Shown here: positions 1 to 7,261 of the stretch, one piece after another | How positions within the stretch are numbered: position 1 is the first letter of the stretch | How the letters are laid out: each line of letters starts with the position of its first letter | NCBI GenBank assembly: GCA_947625865.1 | Contig: CANQQD010000008.1 | Coordinates: 1-58,764, forward strand | Length of the DNA: 58,764 nucleotides | Direction of reading: 5' to 3' | DNA from: an uncultured Clostridia bacterium | GTDB lineage: Bacteria > Bacillota > Clostridia > Christensenellales > Borkfalkiaceae | Notes under the pieces: generated by a model | The model's input: the letters and a program-made list of their open reading frames with translations, nothing else | The model's database searches: none | Told to the model about the DNA's origin: nothing | Translations under genes and position numbers: made by a program

Positions 1-91
1 GTGGGAGATGTGGTTTGCGTTTTTTACCCCTCCCATCACCCGCTACGCGGGAGCTTCCCCCCCCCAAAGGGGGAAGAAGCCAAGGATATTT
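1..91. repeat. hairpin-rich repeat, left edge of window
   Basis: Non-coding repeat sequence continuing off the left edge. It holds a CCCGCTACGCGGG hairpin at about 39-52 and a CTTCCCCC/GGGGGAAG hairpin at about 53-77. Closely related sequence occurs at about 27600-27655 and 34720-34750. Open frames here are incidental. Confidence 0.7.
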
Positions 92-236
92 GCAATTACG
101 AAGTTGGCAACGGGGCAGAAACGAGCAAGACAAGGAGCGTGCGTAAACGACGACGGGCGCGTACACAGACGTACGCAACCGAGGAGTGCGCAAACGCAAC
201 ACAGTATTGCGAAGTTTATCACCCGTTGGCGGGAGC
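92..236 (-). repeat. post-stop module behind rpsI
   Basis: Copy of the post-stop module, sense to rpsI (minus strand). It starts GCTCCCGCCAACGGG, has a CGCAA/TTGCG hairpin and a GCGTAC/GTACGC hairpin, and ends with the tail GACTTCGTAATTGC-like sequence. The head strand (222-228) can pair with the tail strand (108-114) to close the structure. Very similar to the copy behind nrdD. Here it is separated from the rpsI stop by a terminator and a mirrored copy of the rpsI tail. Confidence 0.8.
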
Positions 237-307
237 CAGCAAACGTTAAACAGAAAAAAGCACCTGCAGCGGCAGGTGCTTTTTGATTCTCTGTTTAACG
301 TTTGCTG
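237..307 (-). terminator. rplM-rpsI terminator with mirrored gene tail
   Basis: The inner stem is 13 bp (255-267 with 272-284, loop AGCG), with A/T runs on both sides, and works as a Rho-independent terminator for the minus-strand operon. Outside it, 18-nt perfect arms (237-254 and 290-307) extend the palindrome. The right arm is the last codons and stop of rpsI, and the left arm is an inverted copy of them. Confidence 0.9.
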
Positions 308-708
308 AATTGGGGTGCGCGGCGCGCCTTCTTCAAGCCATACTTCTTTCTTTCCTTTACGCGGGGGTCGCGCGTTAAGAAGCCTGCTTTTTTAAGCGCG
401 GGACGGGAGCCCTCTTCCGCCTGAAGAAGCGCCCTCGATATGCCCAGACGGATGGCTTCCGCCTGACCGGTGTAGCCGCCGCCGTAAACATTTACCAGAA
501 CGTCGTACTTGGAGGTAACTTCCAAAAGCTCAAGGGATTGTTTTACCTTGTATTGCAGAACGGACTGAGGGAAGTAGTCCTCAAAGGCTCTGCCGTTTAT
601 CTGAATAACACCCGTTCCTGCGGGGATGAGGCGTACGCGGGCGATCGCCTTCTTTCTTCTGCCTGTCCCCCAGAATTGCAGCTTTTTCTTTAAATTAGTT
701 TTAGCCAT
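295..708 (-). CDS. rpsI: 30S ribosomal protein S9
   Basis: Small-subunit protein S9 (uS9), whose C-terminal tail reaches toward the P-site tRNA. The 137-residue protein has the family core ([15 protein letters not shown] near the N terminus, [19 protein letters not shown] in the middle) and ends in the family-typical basic tail finishing SKR. It is translated 20 nt after rplM on the same strand, the standard L13-S9 pair. A GGAGAGG sequence lies about 10 nt before the ATG. The reading frame is intact despite the repeat insertion just beyond its terminator. Confidence 0.98.
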   Translation of the reverse strand: MAKTNLKKKLQFWGTGRRKKAIARVRLIPAGTGVIQINGRAFEDYFPQSVLQYKVKQSLELLEVTSKYDVLVNVYGGGYTGQAEAIRLGISRALLQAEEGSRPALKKAGFLTRDPRVKERKKYGLKKARRAPQFSKR

Positions 709-728
709 ATAAAACTATACCTCTCCCC

Positions 729-1160
729 TTAAAATAATTTGAGTTCCTCGGGCTTCTGCGCCGCATGAGGATGCTCCGCGCCCTTGTAAACCTTTAACTT
801 TGTTATCATATCTCTCCCGAGCGAGTTCTTGGGAAGCATGCCCCTTACCGCCTCATATACGGCAAGGTCGCTCTTTTCGGCAATCATCTTCTTATATGCT
901 ACTTCCTTAAGACCGCCGATATAGCCTGTGTGATATCTGTAATATTTATCGGTAAGCTTTTTGCCGGTAAGAACTACCTTATCGCTGTTCACGACAATGA
1001 CGTAGTCGCCCGTGTCCACATTGGGCGTAAACGTGGGCTTGTTCTTGCCGCGAAGTATGGCAGCTACCTTAGAAGCAAGTCTGCCGAGGGGAACGCCGTT
1101 TGCATCGACGACGTACCACTTTCTTTCAACTGCCTCCGCCTTTGCCATATAGGTTTTCAT
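729..1160 (-). CDS. rplM: 50S ribosomal protein L13
   Basis: Large-subunit assembly protein L13 (uL13), 143 residues, normal length. The family signatures [19 protein letters not shown], the [12 protein letters not shown] stretch and [11 protein letters not shown] are present. The chosen ATG (MKTYMAK) is preceded by AAGGAG at good spacing. An internal ATG four codons later is possible but lacks as good a site. First gene of the rplM-rpsI operon. Confidence 0.98.
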   Translation of the reverse strand: MKTYMAKAEAVERKWYVVDANGVPLGRLASKVAAILRGKNKPTFTPNVDTGDYVIVVNSDKVVLTGKKLTDKYYRYHTGYIGGLKEVAYKKMIAEKSDLAVYEAVRGMLPKNSLGRDMITKLKVYKGAEHPHAAQKPEELKLF

Positions 1161-1226
1161 TTTCTACTCCTTGAAATTGCCGCAAAATGTGCGGATTTTT
1201 CTATCTCAATGTTGCAATGTAAACTT

Positions 1227-1255
1227 ATTTTATTATTTTATAAAATATCTGTCAA
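1227..1255 (-). promoter_or_regulatory. promoter of rplM-rpsI
   Basis: On the minus strand TTGACA (1250-1255), a 17-nt A/T-rich spacer and TAAAAT (1227-1232). The -10 box ends 66 nt upstream of the rplM start. Confidence 0.8.
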
Positions 1256-1395
1256 GCTGTTTTGAGTTGCGTTTACAAAGTTTTTTATAAATTTTGAATT
1301 AATTTTATTCATACCCGCGTCCGGAAATTCCGCACGCGTTTTTGCCCGAATTTTTGCGGTTTTAGCGGGTTTTTGAGCCATTATGCGGCAATTTT

Positions 1396-3198
1396 TTAAT
1401 CGTTCACGAGAACGGCTTTTATTCTCTTTATGCCTGCGGAAACGTTTTCCTGCTTGACTATTTTGAATTTGCCGAGCTCGCCCGTCGTCGCCGCGTGGGG
1501 TCCGCCGCATATCTCCTTTGAGAAATCGCCTATGGTATATGTTTTTACCCGCTCGCCGTACTTGCTTTCGAAAAGCCCCGTGAAGCCCTCCTTTTTGGCT
1601 TCCTCCAGACTCATCTCCTTCATGACTACGGGAACGTTCATATCTATCTGACCGTTTACGAGCCTCTCGACCTCGGCAACCTCCTCGGGCGTGAGCTTGC
1701 GGGGGAAGTTGAAGTCGAAGCGGAGCCTCTCCTCGGTTATGTTGCTGCCTTTCTGCTCCACGTCGGGAGAGCACACTATTTTTAAAGCGGCGTGCAGGAG
1801 GTGGGTGGCGGTGTGGAGCCTTGTGGTCTCCTCCTTGTGGTCGGCAAGCCCGCAGGCGAATTTTTGCTCGCTGCCCGCGCGGCTCTTTTCCTGATGCTCG
1901 GCATAGGCGGCGTTATAGCCCTCCACGTCCACTTTGAGGCCGAGTTCGCGCGCCATTTCGCCCGTTATCTCAACGGGAAAACCGTAGGTGTCGTACAGGT
2001 GGAAGGCGGTGACGCCGTCTATCTCCCCGCCGGAGGGAAGGTTTGCGGCGACCTTTTCGAACTCGCGTATGCCCTGCTGGAGGGTCTTGGAGAATTTGAG
2101 CTCTTCCTTTTCGAGCTCCTCCTCTATCTTTGCTTTGTTAGCCGCAAGCTCGGGATATACGTCCGCATATTTATTTATTATTGTATAAGCCACCTGTTTT
2201 AAGGAGCCTTGGGGAAGACCTATGTTTCTGCCGAAGCGCACGGCGCGGCGGATTATCCTCCTTAAAATATAGCCCTGGTCGGTGTTGGAGGGAACTACTC
2301 CCTTGGGATCGCCGAGCATAAAGGTTGCGGTGCGGACGTGATCCAACACAACGCGGAACGCGCGGGTCACTTCGCCGCCCTCGGAATATTTTTTGCCGGT
2401 CAGCTCCTCTATCTTTGCTATGGCGTTTTCGAACACGTCCGTTTCGTACACGCTCTCCTTGCCGCCCAAAATGCAGAGGGTGCGCTCCAAACCCATACCT
2501 GTATCCACGTTTTTCTGCTTCAACGGCTCGTACTTGCCGTCGGCGTTTTTATTGTACTGCATAAACACGTCGTTCCATACCTCGAGAAAGGTGCCCGCGG
2601 GAGCCTTGTCGAAGTCGTAGGGTCCGAGCTTGTCCGCCTCGGCGTGGTTGCGGATTATGTGCATTTCGGTGTCGGGACCGCAGGGGCCGGTTGTGCCCGC
2701 GGGACCCCACCAGTTGCCCGATTTGGGCAAAAAGAATATGTGGTTTTTCTTTATGCCGCACTTCTCCCAGAGAGCCGCGCTCTCCTCGTCGCGGGGGCAG
2801 TCGTCATCGCCCGCAAAACAGGTTACGGCTATGTCGTCCACGGGAATACCGAGGTAGTCGGGCGAAGTTAAAAACTCGAACGACCACGGGATCATCTCCG
2901 CCTTGAAATAGTCGCCCAGCGACCAGTTGCCGAGCATTTCGAAAAATGTGCAGTGCGAGGAATCGCCAACCTCGTCGATATCGCCCGTGCGGACGCACTT
3001 CTGCACGTCGGTGAGCCTGTTGCCCGCGGGGTGCTTCTCGCCCAAAAGATAGGGCACCAAAGGGTGCATGCCCGCCGTCGTGAACAGCACGGTGGGGTCG
3101 TTTTCGGGAATGAGCGAGGCAGAGGGGATTATCGCATGCCCCTTGCTCTGAAAAAATTTAAGATAGGTTTCTCTCAATGTTTCGCTTGTAAACTTCAT
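1396..3198 (-). CDS. alaS: alanine--tRNA ligase, short form lacking C-Ala domain
   Basis: Charges tRNA-Ala with alanine. The 600 residues hold the class II catalytic domain (from MKFTSETLRETYLKFFQSKGH), the tRNA-recognition region and the editing domain, whose metal site is visible as HTATH (about residues 457-461) and CGGPH near residue 565. The protein stops just after GIKRIKAVLVND. Usual bacterial AlaRS is about 870 residues and continues with a linker and the C-Ala (DHHA1-like) domain. Here none follows, and the next 230 bp are non-coding, so this is a natural short form and not a frameshift. The editing motif has P where CGGTH is usual. Last gene of cysE-cysS-alaS. AAGGG precedes the ATG. 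Confidence 0.93.
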   Translation of the reverse strand: MKFTSETLRETYLKFFQSKGHAIIPSASLIPENDPTVLFTTAGMHPLVPYLLGEKHPAGNRLTDVQKCVRTGDIDEVGDSSHCTFFEMLGNWSLGDYFKAEMIPWSFEFLTSPDYLGIPVDDIAVTCFAGDDDCPRDEESAALWEKCGIKKNHIFFLPKSGNWWGPAGTTGPCGPDTEMHIIRNHAEADKLGPYDFDKAPAGTFLEVWNDVFMQYNKNADGKYEPLKQKNVDTGMGLERTLCILGGKESVYETDVFENAIAKIEELTGKKYSEGGEVTRAFRVVLDHVRTATFMLGDPKGVVPSNTDQGYILRRIIRRAVRFGRNIGLPQGSLKQVAYTIINKYADVYPELAANKAKIEEELEKEELKFSKTLQQGIREFEKVAANLPSGGEIDGVTAFHLYDTYGFPVEITGEMARELGLKVDVEGYNAAYAEHQEKSRAGSEQKFACGLADHKEETTRLHTATHLLHAALKIVCSPDVEQKGSNITEERLRFDFNFPRKLTPEEVAEVERLVNGQIDMNVPVVMKEMSLEEAKKEGFTGLFESKYGERVKTYTIGDFSKEICGGPHAATTGELGKFKIVKQENVSAGIKRIKAVLVND

Positions 3199-3217
3199 AT
3201 ATATACCCTTTTTAAGA

Positions 3218-4621
3218 TTATTTTTTTACTATTTCGTAGCCGTCCCTGCCGTCCTTTACAAGATAGCCGAGGTTGTCGATTTCGGCGCGCAGGGCGTCGG
3301 CGGAAACCCAGTCGCGGGCCTTTTTTGCCTGCCAGCGTCTTTCGGCAAGCTCCGCGACGTTTTGGGGAACCGCCCCGTCCGAGGCGGGTGATTTTGCGGC
3401 GGCTTCCCTTAAATATGCCTCCGCGTCCTTTTTGAAGAGCCCCAAAAGTGAATACGTTTTGCGTATCTGCGCCACGTCGGCGGCGCACGAGGAGTCGCCC
3501 GCGGCGAGCTTGCGGGAAATTTCCCTGAACAGCGAATATAGCTCCGAGAGGGCGAGGGCGGTGTTGAAGTCCTCGCTCATGTCCTCGTCGAACTTCTTGT
3601 CGATCGCGGGGTTGGAACCTTCCTTGCCGTACCTCTCCTCTGCCTCTTTTATAATTTTATAAAATTCCGTCAAATGCCTTTCGGCTTCGGGGAAGAGGTC
3701 GTCGGTTATGTTTATATCGTTGCGGTAATTGTTCTGCAAAAGGGCGAACTTTATCGCCTCGTTGGTGTATTTTTTGAGGAGATCTTCCAAAAGGAGGGAG
3801 TTGCCGAGGCTCTTTGACATTTTTTGTCCGTTTACCTTTATGAGCCCGTTGTGCGTCCAATATTTTGCAAACTGCTTGCCCGTCAGGCTCTCGGTCTGGG
3901 CTATCTCGTTCTCGTGGTGGGGAAAGATAAGGTCGCGCCCGCCGCCGTGTATATCTATGCGGTCGCCGAACGCCGCCATATTCATTGCCGAACACTCTAT
4001 GTGCCAGCCCGGTCTGCCCTTGCCCCACGGGGAATCCCAGCTTATCTCCCCCTCCTTTGCCGCCTTCCAAAGGGCGAAGTCGGCGGGGGAGCGCTTGCAC
4101 TCGTCGTTTTCCACGCGTACGCCGTTGAGCATGTCCTCCACCGAGCGGTTGGAAAGGCAGCCGTAGCGCTTGAAGCTCTCCACCGAAAAATACACGTCCC
4201 CGTTCTCGGCGGCATAGGCATGTCCCTTTTCGATGAGCTTTTGGATAAAGGCGGTTATATTGCCGATATTTTCGGTGGCTTTGAGCCATATGGTGGGGTC
4301 GTCGATATCCATTTCGGCCATTACGGCGTTGATTTTTTCTATCATCATCGCGGCGTACTTATCGGCGGGAATACCCGTTTCGCGGCTCTTGGCGATTATT
4401 TTGTCGTCAACGTCGGTATAGTTGCGCGCGTAGGTTACGGTATAGCCCTGCTTTTCGAGGAATTTGCGCATTATGTCGTATATCAGCGCCTGATAGCCGT
4501 GCCCGACGTGGGCGTCGCCCGAAACGGTGATGCCGCAAGCGTACATCTTGACCTTGCCGGGCTCCAGCGGCTCGAATTCTTCCTTGCGGCGGGTTAGCGA
4601 ATTATATATTCTCATTGTCAT
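3218..4621 (-). CDS. cysS: cysteine--tRNA ligase
   Basis: Charges tRNA-Cys. The 467-residue class I synthetase has YACGITV...HVGHG (HIGH-type motif with the first zinc cysteine), the GWHIECSAM and HHENEIAQ zinc/cysteine-site motifs, and KMSKSLGN. The C-terminal helical anticodon-binding part is present. The start overlaps the end of cysE by 20 nt, and ATG codons at 4621 and 4615 are both possible. The overlap implies translational coupling to cysE, a known Bacillota pairing that ties cysteine synthesis to its use. Confidence 0.96.
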   Translation of the reverse strand: MTMRIYNSLTRRKEEFEPLEPGKVKMYACGITVSGDAHVGHGYQALIYDIMRKFLEKQGYTVTYARNYTDVDDKIIAKSRETGIPADKYAAMMIEKINAVMAEMDIDDPTIWLKATENIGNITAFIQKLIEKGHAYAAENGDVYFSVESFKRYGCLSNRSVEDMLNGVRVENDECKRSPADFALWKAAKEGEISWDSPWGKGRPGWHIECSAMNMAAFGDRIDIHGGGRDLIFPHHENEIAQTESLTGKQFAKYWTHNGLIKVNGQKMSKSLGNSLLLEDLLKKYTNEAIKFALLQNNYRNDINITDDLFPEAERHLTEFYKIIKEAEERYGKEGSNPAIDKKFDEDMSEDFNTALALSELYSLFREISRKLAAGDSSCAADVAQIRKTYSLLGLFKKDAEAYLREAAAKSPASDGAVPQNVAELAERRWQAKKARDWVSADALRAEIDNLGYLVKDGRDGYEIVKK

Positions 4622-5276
4622 CCTCTTCCATTTTGCCGAGCCGCCTTTTCAGCTCGCCTATTTCTTTTTCAAGCATGAACGTGCGCTCGCGCAGGGCGCA
4701 GAGTTCCTTTAAAAGGGGGTCCGAAATGTCCTGCCTGAGGTCTGCGGGAACGGGCGCGCCGTCTATTCTCACAATTCTTGCGGGAACGCCCACTACCGTT
4801 GCGCGCGGCGGGACGTTCTTCAAAACCACGGCTCCCGCGCCGATCTTGGCATAGTCGCCTATTACTATGTTTCCGAGCACCTTTGCGCCCGCAGAAATAA
4901 CGCAGTATTTGCCTACGGTCGGGTGGCGCTTGCCCGTCTCCTTGCCCGTGCCGCCCAGGGTGCAGCCCTGATACAGCACGGTGCCCTCGCCCACCTCCGC
5001 CGTTTCGCCTATCACTACGCCCGCGCCGTGGTCTATGAACACGCCCGCGGCGATTTTTGCGGCGGGATGGATCTCTATCCCCGTTCTGAACTTAGCCCAC
5101 TGGCTTAAGATCCTTGCGGGGAGCCTGAGGCGCATTTTGTAGAGTCTGTTCGCAAAGCGGTGCCACGAGAGCGCGTGCACGCCCGAATATGTAAGCCATA
5201 TCCCGAATTTCGAGCGGGCGGCGGGATCGTTGGACTTTGCTGCGTTTATATCCATGCGGAGACGTTTGAAAAACAT
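4602..5276 (-). CDS. cysE: serine O-acetyltransferase
   Basis: Makes O-acetylserine from serine and acetyl-CoA, the first step of cysteine synthesis. The 224-residue protein has the N-terminal helical domain and a left-handed beta-helix with hexapeptide repeats (GAGVVIGETAEVGEGTVLYQGCTLGGTGK, then GAKVLGNIVIGDYAKIGAGAVVLKNVPP). It has an extra charged helical C-terminal tail of about 40 residues (EIGELKRRLGKMEEDD). No clear Shine-Dalgarno precedes the ATG used. An ATG seven codons inside (5255) is the alternative. First gene of the cysE-cysS-alaS run. Confidence 0.94.
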   Translation of the reverse strand: MFFKRLRMDINAAKSNDPAARSKFGIWLTYSGVHALSWHRFANRLYKMRLRLPARILSQWAKFRTGIEIHPAAKIAAGVFIDHGAGVVIGETAEVGEGTVLYQGCTLGGTGKETGKRHPTVGKYCVISAGAKVLGNIVIGDYAKIGAGAVVLKNVPPRATVVGVPARIVRIDGAPVPADLRQDISDPLLKELCALRERTFMLEKEIGELKRRLGKMEEDDNENI

Positions 5277-5295
5277 AAAAATAAACGGTTACTAT

Positions 5296-5324
5296 ATTAT
5301 ATATAATATTTCGGGCAAATGCAA
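5296..5324 (-). promoter_or_regulatory. promoter of cysE-cysS-alaS
   Basis: Minus strand: TTGCAT (5319-5324), 17-nt spacer, TATAAT (5296-5301). The predicted leader before cysE is only about 13 nt. No T-box leader is present. Confidence 0.75.
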
Positions 5325-5425
5325 TTTATTTTGGGGTGTTTTTTCGCAGGGCTGTAACCAATTTTGAGGGGTTGAAAAATTTTCACACAAGTTTTTATTT
5401 TTTACACGAATGTCCCTCCATTTCC

Positions 5426-5454
5426 TTGACTTTTTAATGTTAAAAGTTTACAAT
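5426..5454 (+). promoter_or_regulatory. promoter of the DeoR-type regulator gene
   Basis: TTGACT (5426-5431), 17-nt spacer, TACAAT (5449-5454). Downstream, at about 5474-5491, the interrupted inverted repeat GTGTtagtttttcACAC could be an operator. A second TTTTCACAC copy lies upstream at about 5380-5388. Confidence 0.7.
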
Positions 5455-5502
5455 AAACTTATTAAAAAATATTTGTGTTAGTTTTTCACACGGGAGTAAA
5501 CT

Positions 5503-6261
5503 ATGAAGCGTGAAAGAATAGAAGAAATTGCCGAAATACTCGACAAGCGCGGCAAAATGACCCTGCAACAGCTTGAAGAGGTGTTCCCCAACGTGTCGCA
5601 AATGACGTTGAGACGCGACCTGTTCCAGCTTGAAGAGGACGGGAGAATAATAAGGATACGCGGCGGCGCCATGTCCGTTAAGGAGGTGCAGAAGGTTTCC
5701 GGCGAGGCATATACCAAAAAGACCACGATAAATACCGACGCGAAGATAGTTATAGCGCAGAAAGCGGCGGCGCTCATTGACGAGGGCACGTGCGTGTTCC
5801 TCGACGGCGGCACCACCGCCATGTATCTCGCAAAGGAAATGCCCGATTTAAAGTGCACGGTGTTCACCAACGGCATTGCCGTTGCAATGGAGCTTGCGCA
5901 GAAAAAAAATGTAAATATAACGGTTGTGGGCGGGCAGCTGATGAAGGACAATCTCTCCACGTCGTCGCCCGTTTCGAAGGATTACTTCGATCTGACAAAC
6001 TTTGAGATAGCCATTGTTTCCGCAACGGCGTTCACGCCCGAGCAGGGCTTTTCGTGCAACAGCCAGATAGAGAGCGACCTTTTGAAGAATGTTTTCAAAA
6101 AGGCAAGGCAGGTTTATATGATGCTCGACAGCTCGAAGATAGGAAAGATCAACCCCTACACCTTTGCGCGCATTGAGGACGTGGACGTGCTTATAACCGA
6201 CGACCATTTCCCCAAGGAATATAAAAAGATTTTCGAGGACAACAATATAGTTGTTATGTAA
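5503..6261 (+). CDS. DeoR-family transcriptional regulator
   Basis: A DeoR/GlpR-type repressor that senses a phosphorylated sugar. The 252 residues comprise an N-terminal winged helix (ERIEEIAEILDKRGKMTLQQLEEVFPNVSQMTLRRDL..LEEDGRIIRIRGGAM) and a DeoRC sensor domain with DGGTTAMYLAKEM and a phosphate-site region. GGGAG lies 7 nt before the ATG. It is a single-gene unit with its own promoter and terminator, so its target is not obvious from neighbours. The GH4, glpK or phosphofructokinase genes elsewhere in the window are conceivable but unproven targets. Confidence 0.9.
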   Translation: MKRERIEEIAEILDKRGKMTLQQLEEVFPNVSQMTLRRDLFQLEEDGRIIRIRGGAMSVKEVQKVSGEAYTKKTTINTDAKIVIAQKAAALIDEGTCVFLDGGTTAMYLAKEMPDLKCTVFTNGIAVAMELAQKKNVNITVVGGQLMKDNLSTSSPVSKDYFDLTNFEIAIVSATAFTPEQGFSCNSQIESDLLKNVFKKARQVYMMLDSSKIGKINPYTFARIEDVDVLITDDHFPKEYKKIFEDNNIVVM

Positions 6262-6277
6262 ATAAAAAAATTATAGT

Positions 6278-6304
6278 GGACGGCAAACGCCGTCCGCTTT
6301 TTTT
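6278..6304 (+). terminator. terminator of the DeoR-type gene
   Basis: Stem GGACGGC/GCCGTCC, loop AAAC, then GC and seven T residues. Immediately beyond it the repeat region (6323-7261) begins. Confidence 0.9.
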
Positions 6305-6322
6305 GTTACGGTGAATGATGTT

Positions 6323-6455
6323 ATACTCGCTGCGCTCGCGCCGATTGCTCGCTGTGCTCGCGTTAAATACTCGCTGCGCTCGTGGTAAATATTTGCTGTG
6401 CAAATGTTAAATATCGGCTCCGCCGATGTGAAATATTTTGCTCCGCAAAATGTTG
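6323..6455. repeat. array of 22-bp hairpin units
   Basis: Six consecutive units of 20-24 bp. Each is a small perfect hairpin around a GCTGCGC-type loop, with linker (g)TTAAATA. Arms differ between units but remain self-complementary: ATTTGCtgtGCAAAT, ATCGGCtccGCCGAT, ATTTTGCtccGCAAAAT. The last three units recur in the same order at 58576-58642. Confidence 0.85.
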
Positions 6456-6555
6456 TGGCGAAGATTATAAGAAGTGCCCCGAGCAGACCACGGGGGGATT
6501 ACCTCGCGCTCCGCGACTCGGAATGACACGGCTTAATGGGCGGTGTAATTATTTA

Positions 6556-6609
6556 CTCCCACCCGTCACTTCGTGACACCCTCCCCCGTCGGAGACGGAA
6601 GAGGGCAAG
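6556..6609 (+). repeat. 54-bp two-hairpin module
   Basis: Copy of a dispersed module with hairpins GTCACttcGTGAC and CCGTCggaGACGG, starting CTCCCACCC and ending GAGGGCAAG. Nine copies are seen in the window, in both orientations. Confidence 0.85.
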
Positions 6610-6854
6610 GGAGGGGACACGCTGTTTGACTTGCGAAAAAGTAAGTTAAGAGCTAACGCAATAAAGAAACCCGCCAGCGGCGACACGCCGCCTCGTCGCC
6701 GCAAACTTTGGCTTTAAGCCGTTTACTCTTCGCGCAAACGGCAAATTTGCCATGTTGCGGCTCCTCTTCCCAAAAATTTCGCTACGCTGCAATTTTCGGG
6801 AACCCTGTGCCTCGGTGACGGAAGAGGACGAGGTTAGGGGTGCACAACCCCTCC

Positions 6855-7002
6855 TGTCATTCTGAGAAGGGCAACGCCCGACGAAGAATCTGTCGCGCAG
6901 CGACTTTTTGTTTACTGTTTCATCGAGCCTCGAGCAGACCACTAGGGGATTCTTTCACTCAATCGCCCGCTTTCAGCGGGTCTCATATCGTTCAAAATGA
7001 CA
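6855..7002. mobile_element. MITE-like element with TGTCATTC ends
   Basis: 148-bp non-coding element bounded by TGTCATTCTGA and its inverse TTCAAAATGACA. An inner GAAGAATCTGTCGCgcaGCGAC hairpin region follows the left end. Same family as 13398-13620, 34748-34968, 49479-49583 and the GIY-YIG element 41395-41815. Confidence 0.7.
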
Positions 7003-7050
7003 ATTAAGTAATTTGCGTTGCAATTATTTAGAATTGCGGGAGCAATTACA

Positions 7051-7104
7051 CTCCCACCCGTCACTTCGTGACACCCTCCCCCGTCGGCGACGGAAGAGGG
7101 CAAG
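7051..7104 (+). repeat. 54-bp two-hairpin module
   Basis: Second copy in this intergenic region, GTCACttcGTGAC plus CCGTCggcGACGG, ending GAGGGCAAG. It lies directly before the tail of the post-stop module. Confidence 0.85.
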
Positions 7105-7112
7105 GTTAAGAT

Positions 7113-7261
7113 TGCAATTACGGAGTTAGCAAGTGCGCAGATACGAGCAGAACGAGGCGCCTGCGGCTTTTGCGAAAGGAGTTTACTAAATGGTAAATGA
7201 CTGAGCAAAAACGCAAAGGCAACAATGTTATGCGACGTATATCCGCGCTTGCCGCGGGAGC
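7113..7261 (-). repeat. post-stop module behind the ABC transporter gene
   Basis: Begins GCTCCCGCGGCAAG on the minus strand at the base after the ABC gene's TAA (7264-7262), that is 0 nt away. The closing stem pairs 7244-7252 with 7129-7137 (GCAAGcGCG with CGCaCTTGC, one mismatch). The internal hairpin is TTTAC/GTAAA (7193-7197 with 7182-7186), where other copies have GYGTAC/GTACRC. Ends with ACTCCGTAATTGCAAT. Confidence 0.85.

Noticed and set aside
1-286. Open frames of 82 and 92 codons at the left edge
   Set aside because: They lie entirely in repeat sequence with hairpins, have no ribosome site, and the same DNA elsewhere is not open.
1238-1774. 178-codon minus-strand frame overlapping alaS
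   Set aside because: It is a shifted-frame shadow of alaS. It was considered as a frameshifted C-Ala continuation, but the residues show no such domain.
3199-5300. T-box riboswitch before the aminoacyl-tRNA synthetase genes
   Set aside because: Genes are coupled or have leaders of about 13-30 nt, with no specifier stem or AGGGTGGNACCGCG-like sequence. The same holds for trpS and gltX.
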